Source of the DNA: Lysobacter sp. Root690 | GTDB taxonomy: Bacteria > Pseudomonadota > Gammaproteobacteria > Xanthomonadales > Xanthomonadaceae | Assembly (NCBI RefSeq): GCF_001427785.1 | Contig: NZ_LMHM01000001.1 | Coordinates: forward strand, 799,116-863,115 | Direction: 5' to 3' | DNA: 64,000 nt | Shown here: in pieces, positions 17,814 to 26,827 of the stretch | Position numbering within the stretch: the stretch's first letter is position 1 | Layout of the letters: the number at the start of each line of letters is the position of its first letter | The notes under the pieces: generated by a model | Told to the model about the DNA's origin: nothing | The model's input: only the letters and a program-made list of their open reading frames with translations | Databases searched by the model: none | Position numbers and translations under genes: made by a program

Positions 17814-20330
17814 ATGGCCAAGAACCTCCTCATCGTCGAGTCGCCCGCCAAGGCCAAGACGATCAACAAGTACCTCGGCAAGGACTTCACTGTCCTGGCC
17901 TCCTACGGCCATGTCCGCGACCTGGTGCCGAAAGAGGGCGCGGTCGATCCCGACAATCACTTCGCGATGGACTACGCCGTCATCGAGAAGAACGAAAAAC
18001 ACGTGGACGCGATCGCCAAGGCCGCCAAGAGCGCCGACAACGTGTTTCTGGCGACCGACCCGGACCGCGAGGGCGAGGCGATCAGCTGGCACATCGGCGA
18101 GATCCTGCGCGAGCGCGGCCTGCTGGAAGGCAAGCCGCTGCAGCGGGTGGTGTTCACCGAAATCACCCCGCGCGCGATCAAGGAAGCGATGAACCACCCG
18201 CGCGAAATCGCCAGCGACCTGGTCGATGCGCAGCAGGCCCGTCGCGCGCTCGATTACCTGGTCGGCTTCAATTTGTCGCCGGTGTTGTGGCGCAAGGTCC
18301 AGCGCGGCCTGTCCGCCGGCCGCGTGCAATCGCCGGCGCTGCGCATGATCGTCGAGCGCGAAGAGGAAATCGAAGCCTTCGTCGCCCGCGAGTACTGGTC
18401 GATCGAAGCCGAGTGCGCGCACCCGCAGCAGTCGTTCACCGCCAAGCTAAACAAGTTCGACGGCAAGAAGTTCGAGCAGTTCACCATCACCGACGGCACC
18501 ACCGCCGAGGACGCGCGCAAGCGCATCGTCGCCGCCGCCAACGGCGCGCTGCAGGTGACCGACGTCACCAGCAAGGAACGCAAGCGCCGTCCGGCCGCGC
18601 CGTTCACCACCTCGACCCTGCAGCAGGAAGCCTCGCGCAAGCTCGGCTTCACCACCTCGCGAACCATGCGCGTGGCGCAGAAGCTGTACGAGGGCATGGC
18701 GCTCGGCGACGAGGGCACGGTCGGCCTGATCAGTTACATGCGTACCGACTCGGTGAGTCTGTCGCAGGAAGCGGTGGCCGAAATCCGCGACGTGATCGCA
18801 CGCGACTTCGGCACCAAGGCGTTGCCGGACAAGCCCAACACCTACCAGACCAAGTCGAAGAACGCGCAGGAAGCGCACGAAGCGATCCGTCCGACCTCGG
18901 CGTTGCGCACGCCGACGCAGGTCGCGCGTTTCCTCGACGACGACGGCCGCCGTCTGTACGAACTGATCTGGAAGCGCGCGGTCGCCTCGCAGATGGTGCC
19001 GGCCACGCTCAACACCGTCAGCGTCGATCTCGCCGCCGGCTCCGAACACAGCTTCCGCGCCTCGGGCACGACGGTGATCGATCCGGGCTTCCTCGCCGTG
19101 TACGAGGAAGGCAAGGACGCGAAGGCCGCCGAGGACGAAGACGAAGGCCGCAAGCTGCCGTTGATGAAGACCGGCGACCGCATCCCGGTCGATCGCATCC
19201 ACACCGACCAGCATTTCACCGAGCCGCCGCCGCGCTTCTCGGAAGCGTCGTTGGTCAAGACGCTCGAGGAATACGGCATCGGCCGTCCCTCGACCTACGC
19301 CTCGATCATCCAGACCTTGTTGTTCCGCAAGTACGTCGAACTCGACAGCCGCCGCTTCCGTCCCAGCGACGTCGGCCGCGCGGTGTCGAAGTTCCTGTCC
19401 GGCCATTTCACCCAGTACGTCGACTACGACTTCACCGCCAAGCTCGAGGACGAACTCGATGCGGTGTCGCGCGGCGAAGAGGACTGGGTGCCGCTGATGG
19501 AGCGCTTCTGGGGCCCGTTCAAGCAATTGGTCGAGGACAAGAAGGAATCGGTCGATCGCAACGAAGCCACCGGCGCGCGCGAACTGGGCACCGATCCCAA
19601 GAGCGGCAAGCCGGTCAGCGTGCGCCTGGGCCGCTATGGGCCGTATGCGCAGATCGGCACCGCCGAGGACGAGGACAAGCCGACCTTCGCGTCGTTGCGT
19701 CCGGGCCAGAGCATGCACACGATTTCGCTCGAGGATTCGCTCGAGCTGTTCAAGCTGCCGCGCAAGCTGGGTTTGGACAAGGAAGAGGAAGTCAGCGTCG
19801 GCGTCGGCCGTTTCGGCCCGTTCGCCAAGCGCGGCAGCGTGTACGCCTCGCTGAAGAAGGAAGACGATCCGTACACGATCGACCTGGCGCGCGCGGTGTT
19901 CCTGATCGAAGAGAAGGAAGAGATCGCGCGCAACCGGATCATCAAGGAATTCGACGGCAGCGACATCCAGGTGCTCAACGGCCGCTTCGGTCCGTACATC
20001 AGCGACGGCAAGCTCAACGGCCGCATCCCGAAGGATCGCGAACCCGCGTCGCTGACCCTGGAGGAAGTGGTCAAGCTGATGGAAGAAACCGGCAAGCCGA
20101 TGCGCGGCCGTTTCGGCAAGAAGACCGCGGCGAAGAAGGAACCGGCCAAGAAGGCGGCGAAGAAAGCCGCCAAGAAGGTCGTGAGCGCCGACGGCGAGGC
20201 CAAGGCACCGGCGAAGAAGGCCGCGGCCAAGAAGGCGCCGGCGAAGAAGGCAGCGAAGAAAGTCGCAAAGAAGACCGCAACCAAGAAGGCCGCGAAGAAG
20301 GTCGTCAAGAAAGCTGTGGCGAAAGCTTGA
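17814..20330 (+). CDS. topA: DNA topoisomerase I
   Basis: An 838-residue type IA topoisomerase that relaxes negative supercoils. The Toprim domain starts at once (MAKNLLIVESPAKAKTINKYL; ATDPDREGEAISWH), and the active-site tyrosine lies in GLISYMRTDSVSL (about residue 308). Instead of Zn-finger repeats, the C-terminal region has copies of a LGRYGPYAQIG/GRFGPFAK/GRFGPYISDG motif (topo_C repeats). It then ends in a ~75-residue Lys/Ala tail of AKKA units that would bind DNA non-specifically. I start at the ATG before AKNLLIVESPAK; an in-frame ATG 21 codons upstream gives an atypical extension. A strong terminator follows. Confidence 0.97.
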   Translation: MAKNLLIVESPAKAKTINKYLGKDFTVLASYGHVRDLVPKEGAVDPDNHFAMDYAVIEKNEKHVDAIAKAAKSADNVFLATDPDREGEAISWHIGEILRERGLLEGKPLQRVVFTEITPRAIKEAMNHPREIASDLVDAQQARRALDYLVGFNLSPVLWRKVQRGLSAGRVQSPALRMIVEREEEIEAFVAREYWSIEAECAHPQQSFTAKLNKFDGKKFEQFTITDGTTAEDARKRIVAAANGALQVTDVTSKERKRRPAAPFTTSTLQQEASRKLGFTTSRTMRVAQKLYEGMALGDEGTVGLISYMRTDSVSLSQEAVAEIRDVIARDFGTKALPDKPNTYQTKSKNAQEAHEAIRPTSALRTPTQVARFLDDDGRRLYELIWKRAVASQMVPATLNTVSVDLAAGSEHSFRASGTTVIDPGFLAVYEEGKDAKAAEDEDEGRKLPLMKTGDRIPVDRIHTDQHFTEPPPRFSEASLVKTLEEYGIGRPSTYASIIQTLLFRKYVELDSRRFRPSDVGRAVSKFLSGHFTQYVDYDFTAKLEDELDAVSRGEEDWVPLMERFWGPFKQLVEDKKESVDRNEATGARELGTDPKSGKPVSVRLGRYGPYAQIGTAEDEDKPTFASLRPGQSMHTISLEDSLELFKLPRKLGLDKEEEVSVGVGRFGPFAKRGSVYASLKKEDDPYTIDLARAVFLIEEKEEIARNRIIKEFDGSDIQVLNGRFGPYISDGKLNGRIPKDREPASLTLEEVVKLMEETGKPMRGRFGKKTAAKKEPAKKAAKKAAKKVVSADGEAKAPAKKAAAKKAPAKKAAKKVAKKTATKKAAKKVVKKAVAKA

Positions 20331-20378
20331 TCGAACGATCGCCGCGGTCAGCGGCGACTGAGGTCAGCGAGTTCAAAA

Positions 20379-20408
20379 CGGGCGCCGGTTTCGGCGCCCG
20401 TTTCGTTT
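20379..20408 (+). terminator. topA rho-independent terminator
   Basis: A perfect 9-bp stem (CGGGCGCCG / CGGCGCCCG) with a GTTT loop is followed by TTTCGTTT and preceded by AAAA. It lies about 50 bases after the topA stop. Confidence 0.85.
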
Positions 20409-20719
20409 GCGCGAAGGCCCGCGCGCCCGACGCGCCGCAACAAACGCCAGCGACACGGTGTCGCAGCCGCGCGGTCAAGCCGTGACGCCGCTTCCGCTTT
20501 CGCATCGCCGCCGCGACCACACGCCCGCGCATGTCGCCGCCAGCGACCGCTCGCACAGATTCAGCCTGCCCCGGCCACTAGGATCGGCCCCACATCGCGG
20601 GCCGGTCCATGGACCGAAGCCCGACTCAGACGCGATCCAAATCGCGCGCGCATCACGACCAGCACGAAGACCTGTTCCCTGGGGGGTGTCTTTCACCTAT
20701 CCCATCGACAGGAGTCGTC
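20409..20719. other. Gene-free stretch before the first LPMO gene
   Basis: About 310 bases with no credible gene. It should hold the promoter of the chitin-active monooxygenase gene, but no convincing -35/-10 pair is visible. A CAGGAG ribosome-binding site lies 6 bases before the start codon. Confidence 0.4.
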
Positions 20720-21715
20720 ATGACCCGCGCCACTCGTATTTCCCTGCTCTCCGCCGCCGTCGCTTTGTGCGCGGCCGCCCTGCCGGTGTCTTCGGCCTTC
20801 GCCCACGGCACCTTCGTCAATCCGCAAAGCCGGATCTACAAGTGCTATCTGGGCAATAAAGAGAATCCCGCCGATCCGGCCTGCCGCGCCGCCTGGGCGG
20901 TCGCCGGCTCGCAGCTGTTCTACGACTGGAACGGCATCAACCAGGCCAACGCCAACAGCAACCATCGCGCCGTGGTGCCCGACGGCAAGCAGTGCAGCGG
21001 CAACAACCCGACCTTCCGCGGCCTGGATGTGATCCGCAGCGACTGGCAGACCAGCAACGTGCGTTCGGGATCGAGCTACACCTTCACCTTCTACGCGACC
21101 GCGCCGCACGCGACCAAGGACTGGACCTTCTTCGTCACCCCGCAGGGCTGGAACCCGAACACGCCGCTGCGCTGGAACGACCTGCAGCAGTTCTGCAAGA
21201 CCGGTCCGGTGCCGCTGTCGAGCGGCAACAACTACCACATCACCTGCACCCTGCCGGCGCGCACCGGCCGCCACGTGATCTACAACGCGTGGCAGCGCTC
21301 GGATTCGACCGAAGCGTTCTACACCTGCATGGACGTCAACTTCACCAACTCGGTCGCGGACGCGAAGTCGCCGTGGCGCGAGTCGGGCAACGTCAACGTG
21401 GTCAACGACTATCCGGTCGGCACCGCGGTGACCCTGCGCGTGTTCAACCCCGACGGCAGCGACGCGGAGAAGATCGAAACCGTGCTGCGCGAGGGCGAAA
21501 CCTCGATCGTCGCGTGGCCGCGGCGGGTCGCCGAACAGGTCAACGCGCGCGCCAAATTCGCCCGCATCGGCGAGCAACGTGGCGGCCAAGTGCAGGCGAA
21601 GGACGGCCCGGGCAATCGCGTGTACCTCAGCGGCAATCGTTCCTATGCCTTCGACGTGCGCCTGCCCGCATCGGCCAAGCCGTTCACTGATGAGCACGCG
21701 CATCACGATCACTGA
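20720..21715 (+). CDS. Secreted AA10 lytic polysaccharide monooxygenase
   Basis: A 331-residue exported copper enzyme that oxidatively cleaves chitin or cellulose. A Sec signal peptide (residues 1-28, ending SSAFA) leaves His29 as the new N-terminus (HGTFVNPQSR), the first ligand of the copper histidine brace. The second is the His in APHATKDWTFFVTP, and a conserved AFYTCMDVNF follows. After the ~185-residue catalytic domain comes a GbpA-like second domain (YPVGTAVTLRVFNPDG...). The protein ends in a His/Asp-rich tail (EHAHHDH) with no carbohydrate-binding module. It lies upstream of, and is clearly paralogous to, the next gene. Confidence 0.93.
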   Translation: MTRATRISLLSAAVALCAAALPVSSAFAHGTFVNPQSRIYKCYLGNKENPADPACRAAWAVAGSQLFYDWNGINQANANSNHRAVVPDGKQCSGNNPTFRGLDVIRSDWQTSNVRSGSSYTFTFYATAPHATKDWTFFVTPQGWNPNTPLRWNDLQQFCKTGPVPLSSGNNYHITCTLPARTGRHVIYNAWQRSDSTEAFYTCMDVNFTNSVADAKSPWRESGNVNVVNDYPVGTAVTLRVFNPDGSDAEKIETVLREGETSIVAWPRRVAEQVNARAKFARIGEQRGGQVQAKDGPGNRVYLSGNRSYAFDVRLPASAKPFTDEHAHHDH

Positions 21716-21734
21716 GATCGCGCTGAAGACCCAT

Positions 21735-21770
21735 CGGCGTTGCGAGGCGGCTTGCCGTCTTGCAACGCCG
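21735..21770. terminator. Hairpin between the two LPMO genes
   Basis: A perfect 9-bp inverted repeat (CGGCGTTGC / GCAACGCCG) with an inner partial stem begins 20 bases after the first LPMO stop. There is no U tract. It would at least separate the two genes into different stable transcripts. Confidence 0.5.
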
Positions 21771-22012
21771 AGTGGGTGAAACTGGTTCGCGGGCATGTCG
21801 ATCTTGATCGTCATACCCGCGTTCGTCGTCGATTCCGCGAGTTCGCCGTCGACCACATCGATCGGTGCCGTCGAACGGAGCATTGCTGCCTGGCCCTGCA
21901 GTCGGCGGCATTCGGCAAGCACGCACAATGCGTACTTGTCTGATTGTGCTCGCGCTGAGCGTGCCTACGCTGGCTTGTCCGGATGCCCCCGGACGCCATT
22001 CCAGGAATGCTC

Positions 22013-23194
22013 ATGACTCCGTTTCCCCCGATACGGTCCGCCCTTCTCGCCCTCGCCGTGCTGACCGCATTGCCGGTCGCGCACGTTCACGCCCACGGCT
22101 CGATGATCAAACCCAAGAGCCGCGTCGTCGCCTGCGCCGACGGCAACCGCGAAAACCCGACCGACCCGGCCTGCGCCGCCGCGCATCAGGTGTCGGGCTC
22201 GGCGATGTTCTACGACTGGATGAGCATCAATCAGGCCACCGCCAACGGTAACCATCGCGCCGTGGTCGCCGACGGCAAGCTGTGCAGCGGCGGCAATCCC
22301 ACCTTCGACGGCCTGAACCTCGCCCGCGCCGACTGGCAGGCGCAGCCGATCGCCGCCGACGCCAACGGCCGCTACGAATTCCTGTTCAAGGGCACCGCGC
22401 CGCATGCCACCCGCGAGTGGACGTTCTATGTCACCCGCGACGGCTGGAACCCCAACCAACCGCTGCGCTGGGCCGACCTGGACGCGTTCTGCACGGTCGG
22501 CAATACCGCGCTCGCCGCCGACGGCAACTACCACTTGAACTGTCCGCTGCCCAAGCGCAGCGGCCGCCATGTGATCTACAACACCTGGCAACGCTCGGAT
22601 TCGACCGAGGCGTTCTACACCTGCATGGACGTGGCGTTTTCTGGTGCGGGCACGCCGCCCTCGCCGACGAGCTGGACCGACGCTGGCGCATTGAGCGCAC
22701 ACACCGCGCTGCCTGTCGGAACCAGCGTGAGCCTGCGGGTGTTCGCAGCCAACGGCAACGACGCCGAGCGCATCGAGGTCACGCTCAAGGCCGGCGAAAC
22801 CGCGGCGACCGCCTGGCCGCTGCGTCTGGGCCGGCAGGTCAACGCGACCGCCCGCCACGCCCGCATCGGCGTGCTCAGCAACGGCGTGATCACCCCGCAG
22901 CCTTCGGCCAGCGCCAACCGCGTGTTCCTCAACGGAAGCGGTCGTCGCCATCAACTCGACATCCGGCAACCCGCACCCAATCCAAATCCGAATCCGGGCA
23001 CGCCGTCGGGTTACGACTACGTCTACCCCGACGGTATCGGCCGCTACCTGCCCGGCGTCACCGTGGTCAAGGGCAGCGACGGCAAGCGCTACGGCTGCCG
23101 GCCGTTCCCCGAAGGCGGCTGGTGCAACATCAACGCCGACGCCTACCGCCCCGGCACCGGCTATGCCTGGAAGGACGCCTGGGTGCCGTACTGA
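22013..23194 (+). CDS. Secreted AA10 LPMO with C-terminal chitin-binding module
   Basis: A 393-residue exported monooxygenase. The signal peptide (residues 1-27, ending HVHA) leaves His28 (HGSMIKPKSR) as copper ligand; the second His is in APHATREWTFYVTR. A GbpA-like second domain (LPVGTSVSLRVFAANGND) follows. A short Pro/Asn linker (NPNPNPG) then leads to a ~60-residue module with CRPFPEGGWCNINADAYRPG and GYAWKDAWVPY, typical of CBM5/12- or CBM73-type chitin-binding modules. I start at the ATG preceded by AGGA and the hydrophobic signal; an in-frame ATG ten codons upstream is less likely. The CBM makes this the substrate-anchored partner of the upstream enzyme. Confidence 0.94.
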   Translation: MTPFPPIRSALLALAVLTALPVAHVHAHGSMIKPKSRVVACADGNRENPTDPACAAAHQVSGSAMFYDWMSINQATANGNHRAVVADGKLCSGGNPTFDGLNLARADWQAQPIAADANGRYEFLFKGTAPHATREWTFYVTRDGWNPNQPLRWADLDAFCTVGNTALAADGNYHLNCPLPKRSGRHVIYNTWQRSDSTEAFYTCMDVAFSGAGTPPSPTSWTDAGALSAHTALPVGTSVSLRVFAANGNDAERIEVTLKAGETAATAWPLRLGRQVNATARHARIGVLSNGVITPQPSASANRVFLNGSGRRHQLDIRQPAPNPNPNPGTPSGYDYVYPDGIGRYLPGVTVVKGSDGKRYGCRPFPEGGWCNINADAYRPGTGYAWKDAWVPY

Positions 23195-23302
23195 GCTCCG
23201 CCGTACCGAGTTCGAACCGGGCCCGGCACGGGCCTCAACGGGTCGATCCCGACGCCGCAATCGCCATGCGACACTGCGCCATCGCCCCCGCGCCTGACCC
23301 GC

Positions 23303-23863
23303 ATGCCTGAGCTGAGCCTCGAACACGCCGCCGCCGCGCTCATCCGCGGCGGCGTCGTCGTCTATCCGACCGAAGCGGTATGGGGGATCGGCTGCGATCC
23401 GTTCGACCAGACCGCGGTGCTGCGCCTGCTGGCGATCAAGCAGCGGCCGGTGGATAAGGGGGTGATCCTGATCGCCGCCTCGGTTGAGCAGTTCGACGGC
23501 CTGATCGACTGGCCGGCACTGCCGGTCGAGCGCGCCGAGACGGTGCGCGCCAGCTGGCCCGGACCGAACACCTGGGCGGTGCCCGCCACCGACGCGGTCC
23601 CCGCCTGGATCCGCGGCAGCCACGACAGCGTCGCCGTGCGCGTCACCGCGCATCCGCAGGCACGCGCGCTGTGCCAGGCGCTCGGCCGCCCGCTCGTCTC
23701 CACCAGCGCCAACCTTGCCGGCCAGCCGCCGGCGTTCCAGCGCGACCAGCTCGACCGCGCCCTGCTCGCGCTCGCCGATGGCGTGTGCGTCGGCGAAACC
23801 GGCGGCCTGTCCGCGCCGACCCCGATCCGCGTCGCCGCGACCGGCGAGGTGCTGCGGGGCTGA
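23303..23863 (+). CDS. tsaC: L-threonylcarbamoyladenylate synthase TsaC
   Basis: A 186-residue Sua5/YciO/YrdC-family enzyme. It makes threonylcarbamoyl-AMP from threonine, bicarbonate and ATP, the first step of tRNA t6A37 formation. The YrdC fold is marked by GGVVVYPTEAVWGIGCDP, the KQRP motif that binds the nucleotide, and STSANLAGQPP near residue 138. The size is that of TsaC, not of the longer Sua5. In many gammaproteobacteria it lies near dprA-smg-topA, consistent with this locus even though two LPMO genes now intervene. Confidence 0.93.
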   Translation: MPELSLEHAAAALIRGGVVVYPTEAVWGIGCDPFDQTAVLRLLAIKQRPVDKGVILIAASVEQFDGLIDWPALPVERAETVRASWPGPNTWAVPATDAVPAWIRGSHDSVAVRVTAHPQARALCQALGRPLVSTSANLAGQPPAFQRDQLDRALLALADGVCVGETGGLSAPTPIRVAATGEVLRG

Positions 23864-23928
23864 CGACCGGGGTCCGACACGGCCGCGACTATGCTCGCGC
23901 GATCCCGCCCTTGGTCCGAGGTCCCGCC

Positions 23929-24375
23929 ATGAACGCCGCCATCAACCCGTTCCCCGCCTGGGCGCTGTGGGCGCTGTTGTCGGCCGTGTTCGCGGCCATG
24001 ACCGCGGTGCTGGCCAAGGTCGGCGTGCAGGGCGTGAGCGCCGACTACGCGACCCTGGTCCGCACCGTGGTGATCGTGATCGCCCTAGCGCTGCTGGTGC
24101 CGCTGAGCGGGCAATGGGTCGATCCGCGCACATTGCCGTCGCGTTCGCTGCTGTTCCTGATCCTGTCCGGGCTGGCCACCGGCGCCTCATGGCTTTGCTA
24201 CTACCGCGCGCTGAAACTCGGCGACGTGGCCCAGGTGGTGCCGGTCGACAAGCTCAGCGTGGTCCTGGCCGCGCTGTTCGCGGTGACGTTCCTGGGCGAG
24301 CGGCCCAGCGCGCGCGAGTGGCTGGGGCTGCTGATGGTCGGCGGTGGCGTGCTGGTGCTGGTTTGGCGTCGTTGA
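23929..24375 (+). CDS. Half-size EamA/DMT family transporter
   Basis: A 148-residue protein with five hydrophobic segments, matching a single EamA unit (usual carriers have two units and ten helices). The final helix pair contains the conserved block KLSVVLAALFAVTFLGERPSAREW. Single-unit members of this family are thought to work as dimers. It begins 66 bases after tsaC at the ATG closest to the first hydrophobic helix. The substrate is not predictable. Confidence 0.85.
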   Translation: MNAAINPFPAWALWALLSAVFAAMTAVLAKVGVQGVSADYATLVRTVVIVIALALLVPLSGQWVDPRTLPSRSLLFLILSGLATGASWLCYYRALKLGDVAQVVPVDKLSVVLAALFAVTFLGERPSAREWLGLLMVGGGVLVLVWRR

Positions 24376-24479
24376 ACCGGCCGTCGCCGCGCCGCGCTTC
24401 GCTAAACCCGCCCTCAACGCCAGCGATCGGCGACCGGATTCGACTTCCCCGTAACGCAGGCGAGGCGCAAGATGCGTGC

Positions 24480-25298
24480 ATGAACGCCATCCACGCCCGC
24501 CGTCGAAGCCTGGTCCTGGCCGCCCTGCTGTCTACCGGCGCATCGCTGGGCACGGCGCAGGCCGCCGAGGTGCTCATCTATCGCTGCACCGACGATCGCG
24601 GTCAGCTCAGCCTGCGCGACACGCCCTGCGCCCAGGGCCAGCGTCAGCAGACCCTGAGCATGGCCCGCCCGGTCGACCCGCCGCCGCGGACGATCGAAGC
24701 CTCGGCCGCGCCGGCCCCGGCCTCGCGCCCGGGCATCGACAGCAGGCCGCGCGTGCTGGTGGTGCGCAACCCGCAACCGATGTTCGACTGCGTGCGCCCG
24801 GACGGCAGCAGCTACACCAGCAGCAACGGCGACGGCAATCCGCGCATGGTGCCGATCGTCGACCTGGGCTACGGCGTGCCGGTCTACAACGGCAACCACA
24901 CCTCACTCGGCGGCCGCATCGGCGCGCCCCGGCCGCGCCTGGGCGACCCGTCCGCCGTGCTCAATTCCACGAGCTCCCGCTCGATGGGCATCGGCTCGGC
25001 GGGCATCGCGGTGGCCGCCAACGGCCGCCACGGCAATGTGAGTTATGCGACCACTGCCTATTCGGGCGGGTATTATTCCGGCGGCTACAACTACGGCTCC
25101 GGCGTGTACTACGGCAGCCAGTTGATCCGCGACGAATGCGAGCAACTGCCCCAGGAAGAAGTGTGTTCGCGCCTGCGCGACAACCGCTACCAGGGCGATC
25201 GCCGCTACAACAGCGCGCTGCAGAGCGAGCGCGAACAGATCACCCGGGAACAGCGCATCATCGATGCGCGAATGAACGCCGATTGCGGAGCTTACTGA
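24480..25298 (+). CDS. Secreted DUF4124-like protein 1
   Basis: A 272-residue exported protein. A signal peptide with an RRR n-region (residues ~1-29, ending AQAAE) is followed by a DUF4124-like motif (IYRCTDDRGQLSLRDTPCAQGQ) with its characteristic cysteine pair. A low-complexity middle, rich in Gly/Ser/Tyr (YSGGYYSGGYNYGSGVYYG), follows. The C-terminal region has cysteines in DECEQLPQEEVCSRL and a charged helix. It overlaps the next gene by one base, and both share the layout and the C-terminal motif, so they are a tandem duplication. Function is unknown; an envelope role is likely. Confidence 0.8.
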   Translation: MNAIHARRRSLVLAALLSTGASLGTAQAAEVLIYRCTDDRGQLSLRDTPCAQGQRQQTLSMARPVDPPPRTIEASAAPAPASRPGIDSRPRVLVVRNPQPMFDCVRPDGSSYTSSNGDGNPRMVPIVDLGYGVPVYNGNHTSLGGRIGAPRPRLGDPSAVLNSTSSRSMGIGSAGIAVAANGRHGNVSYATTAYSGGYYSGGYNYGSGVYYGSQLIRDECEQLPQEEVCSRLRDNRYQGDRRYNSALQSEREQITREQRIIDARMNADCGAY

Positions 25299-25972
25299 TG
25301 CGTGTGTGGTGGTTGTCGGTTTTGTTGCTGGCCAGCGCCGGCACGCACGCGCAAGGCGGCAAGGTGGTCATCTACCGCTGCACCGATGCACTGGGCCAGT
25401 TGACGGTGCAGAACAACACGCCGTGCCCGAAGGGCCAGCAGCAGGAAAAACGCGTGCTCGAAGGCGTGTCGACCTCGTCCGCGCCGCCGACCTTCATCGG
25501 CTCGCCGGTGGCGCCGTACGCGCCGGCCAACGCGCCGCCACCGCACCCGCCGGTGTCCTCGCAACTGCCGTCGGTGAAAACGCCCGCCGCGATCAAGCAA
25601 GGCCCGCCCGTGCCGGCCGGCCCGCAGATCGCCGACGCCGACCGGCTGCCGCCGCCGGTGCTGTTCGAATGCCGCACCTACGACAACGGCCGCTACCTCA
25701 ACGACGACGGCAATCCGCCGCAGCGTTGCGCGCAACTGCAGACCACCGGCCTGGGCGGCAACACCAGCCCCGGGGTCGGCGTCGCCTGCCAGATGGTCAC
25801 CGACCAATGTCAGCGCCTGCCCGACGAAGCCTTGTGCGAAAACTGGAAGCAGCGCCTGCGCGAAGCGCAATCGGCGCTGCGTTTCGGCCGCAGCGACAGC
25901 AAGGATGCGTCGGCCGCCGAGGTCGCGCGAATCCAGCGGATCGTGACCGAGAGCACCTGCGGCAAGAAATAA
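25298..25972 (+). CDS. Secreted DUF4124-like protein 2
   Basis: A 224-residue exported protein starting at an ATG that overlaps the preceding TGA by one base. A short signal peptide (to about residue 19, THAQG) leads to IYRCTDALGQLTVQNNTPC, the same motif as in the upstream gene. A Pro-rich spacer follows (~residues 60-115), then a matching C-terminal segment (MVTDQCQRLPDEALCENWKQRL). It lacks the Gly/Tyr-rich stretch of its partner. The tight coupling suggests that the two products act together. Confidence 0.8.
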   Translation: MRVWWLSVLLLASAGTHAQGGKVVIYRCTDALGQLTVQNNTPCPKGQQQEKRVLEGVSTSSAPPTFIGSPVAPYAPANAPPPHPPVSSQLPSVKTPAAIKQGPPVPAGPQIADADRLPPPVLFECRTYDNGRYLNDDGNPPQRCAQLQTTGLGGNTSPGVGVACQMVTDQCQRLPDEALCENWKQRLREAQSALRFGRSDSKDASAAEVARIQRIVTESTCGKK

Positions 25973-26190
25973 ACCGCGGCGCGACAACGCGCACGTCTCG
26001 GCACACCGCGTCGCCCGCGGCGTCGATCGCGCTTCGTGCTCAATCGCTTGCATGGTTTTGTATGGCCCTCGGATGGACCGCGGCCTGAGCGGTCGCGGCG
26101 CGCGCCTATCGCCCGGACCGTTCGCCCGCGCATTTGCCGCGGCGCCGGGCGCGTCGCATAGTCGGGTATCGCCGACGCGCGGATAACGCC

Positions 26191-26802
26191 ATGCCGGAAC
26201 CGAATCCACCACGTTCGCGTCGCTTCGATCGCCGCCTCATCGTCTGGATCGTCGCCGCCATCGCCGTGTCCGTCGCGATCGCGATGGCGTCCACGGCGAC
26301 AACGGGCAAGTTCCTGCCTTCGCCCGACATCCTGTGGCTCAAGCTGCTGTTGAACACGGTCGCGGCGAGCGGCGCGGTATTCGCTTTCATCGCGCTACGG
26401 CGACGACAACGCGCGCTGGCGACGGACACCATCGATCCATCCGAGCTGATCGTTCGATTCCAGCCTTCCGGCGGCAGCGCGATACTGAGCGCATTCGTAC
26501 TGCTGGCCCTCAATGCCATGCTGACCGGTCTGGTTCCGCCGTTGCTGCATCGGCTGGCAGGCCCGGTCGAGACGAGCGTGATCGAGCCGGTCCGCACGCA
26601 GACATCGCGCATGCGCGGCTGCCGGCGGATGGCCGTGCTGCCCGGCGATTCGATGTTGATGCGCCGCCGGCTGTGCGCCATCCCGGTGTTGCTGCATGAC
26701 GAAGTGAGCGACGCCGGCCGCATCGAAATCGTCGGCTCGGTGTCGTATTTCGGTATCGCCGTGCGTTCGTATCGCGCGGTTCCTGTCGCCGACACGCCGT
26801 GA
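26191..26802 (+). CDS. Membrane protein, paralogue A
   Basis: A 203-residue protein of unknown function with three hydrophobic segments (about residues 15-35, 48-66 and 92-115). These are followed by a cytoplasmic or periplasmic domain containing LLHRLAGP, RGCRRMAVLPGD and RRRLCAIP. The convergent gene on the other strand encodes a homologue with the same motifs in the same order. The ATG at 26191 is preferred to an upstream in-frame ATG because the upstream residues are arginine-rich shadow sequence. No known domain is recognised. Confidence 0.7.
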   Translation: MPEPNPPRSRRFDRRLIVWIVAAIAVSVAIAMASTATTGKFLPSPDILWLKLLLNTVAASGAVFAFIALRRRQRALATDTIDPSELIVRFQPSGGSAILSAFVLLALNAMLTGLVPPLLHRLAGPVETSVIEPVRTQTSRMRGCRRMAVLPGDSMLMRRRLCAIPVLLHDEVSDAGRIEIVGSVSYFGIAVRSYRAVPVADTP

Positions 26803-26827
26803 CGCGAGCAAGCGTCGCTCGCCTCTA

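Noticed and set aside
20160-20325. Short tandem DNA repeats at the end of topA as a possible CRISPR or satellite
   Set aside because: They are in-frame AKKA codons of the topA tail, not spaced repeats with unique spacers.
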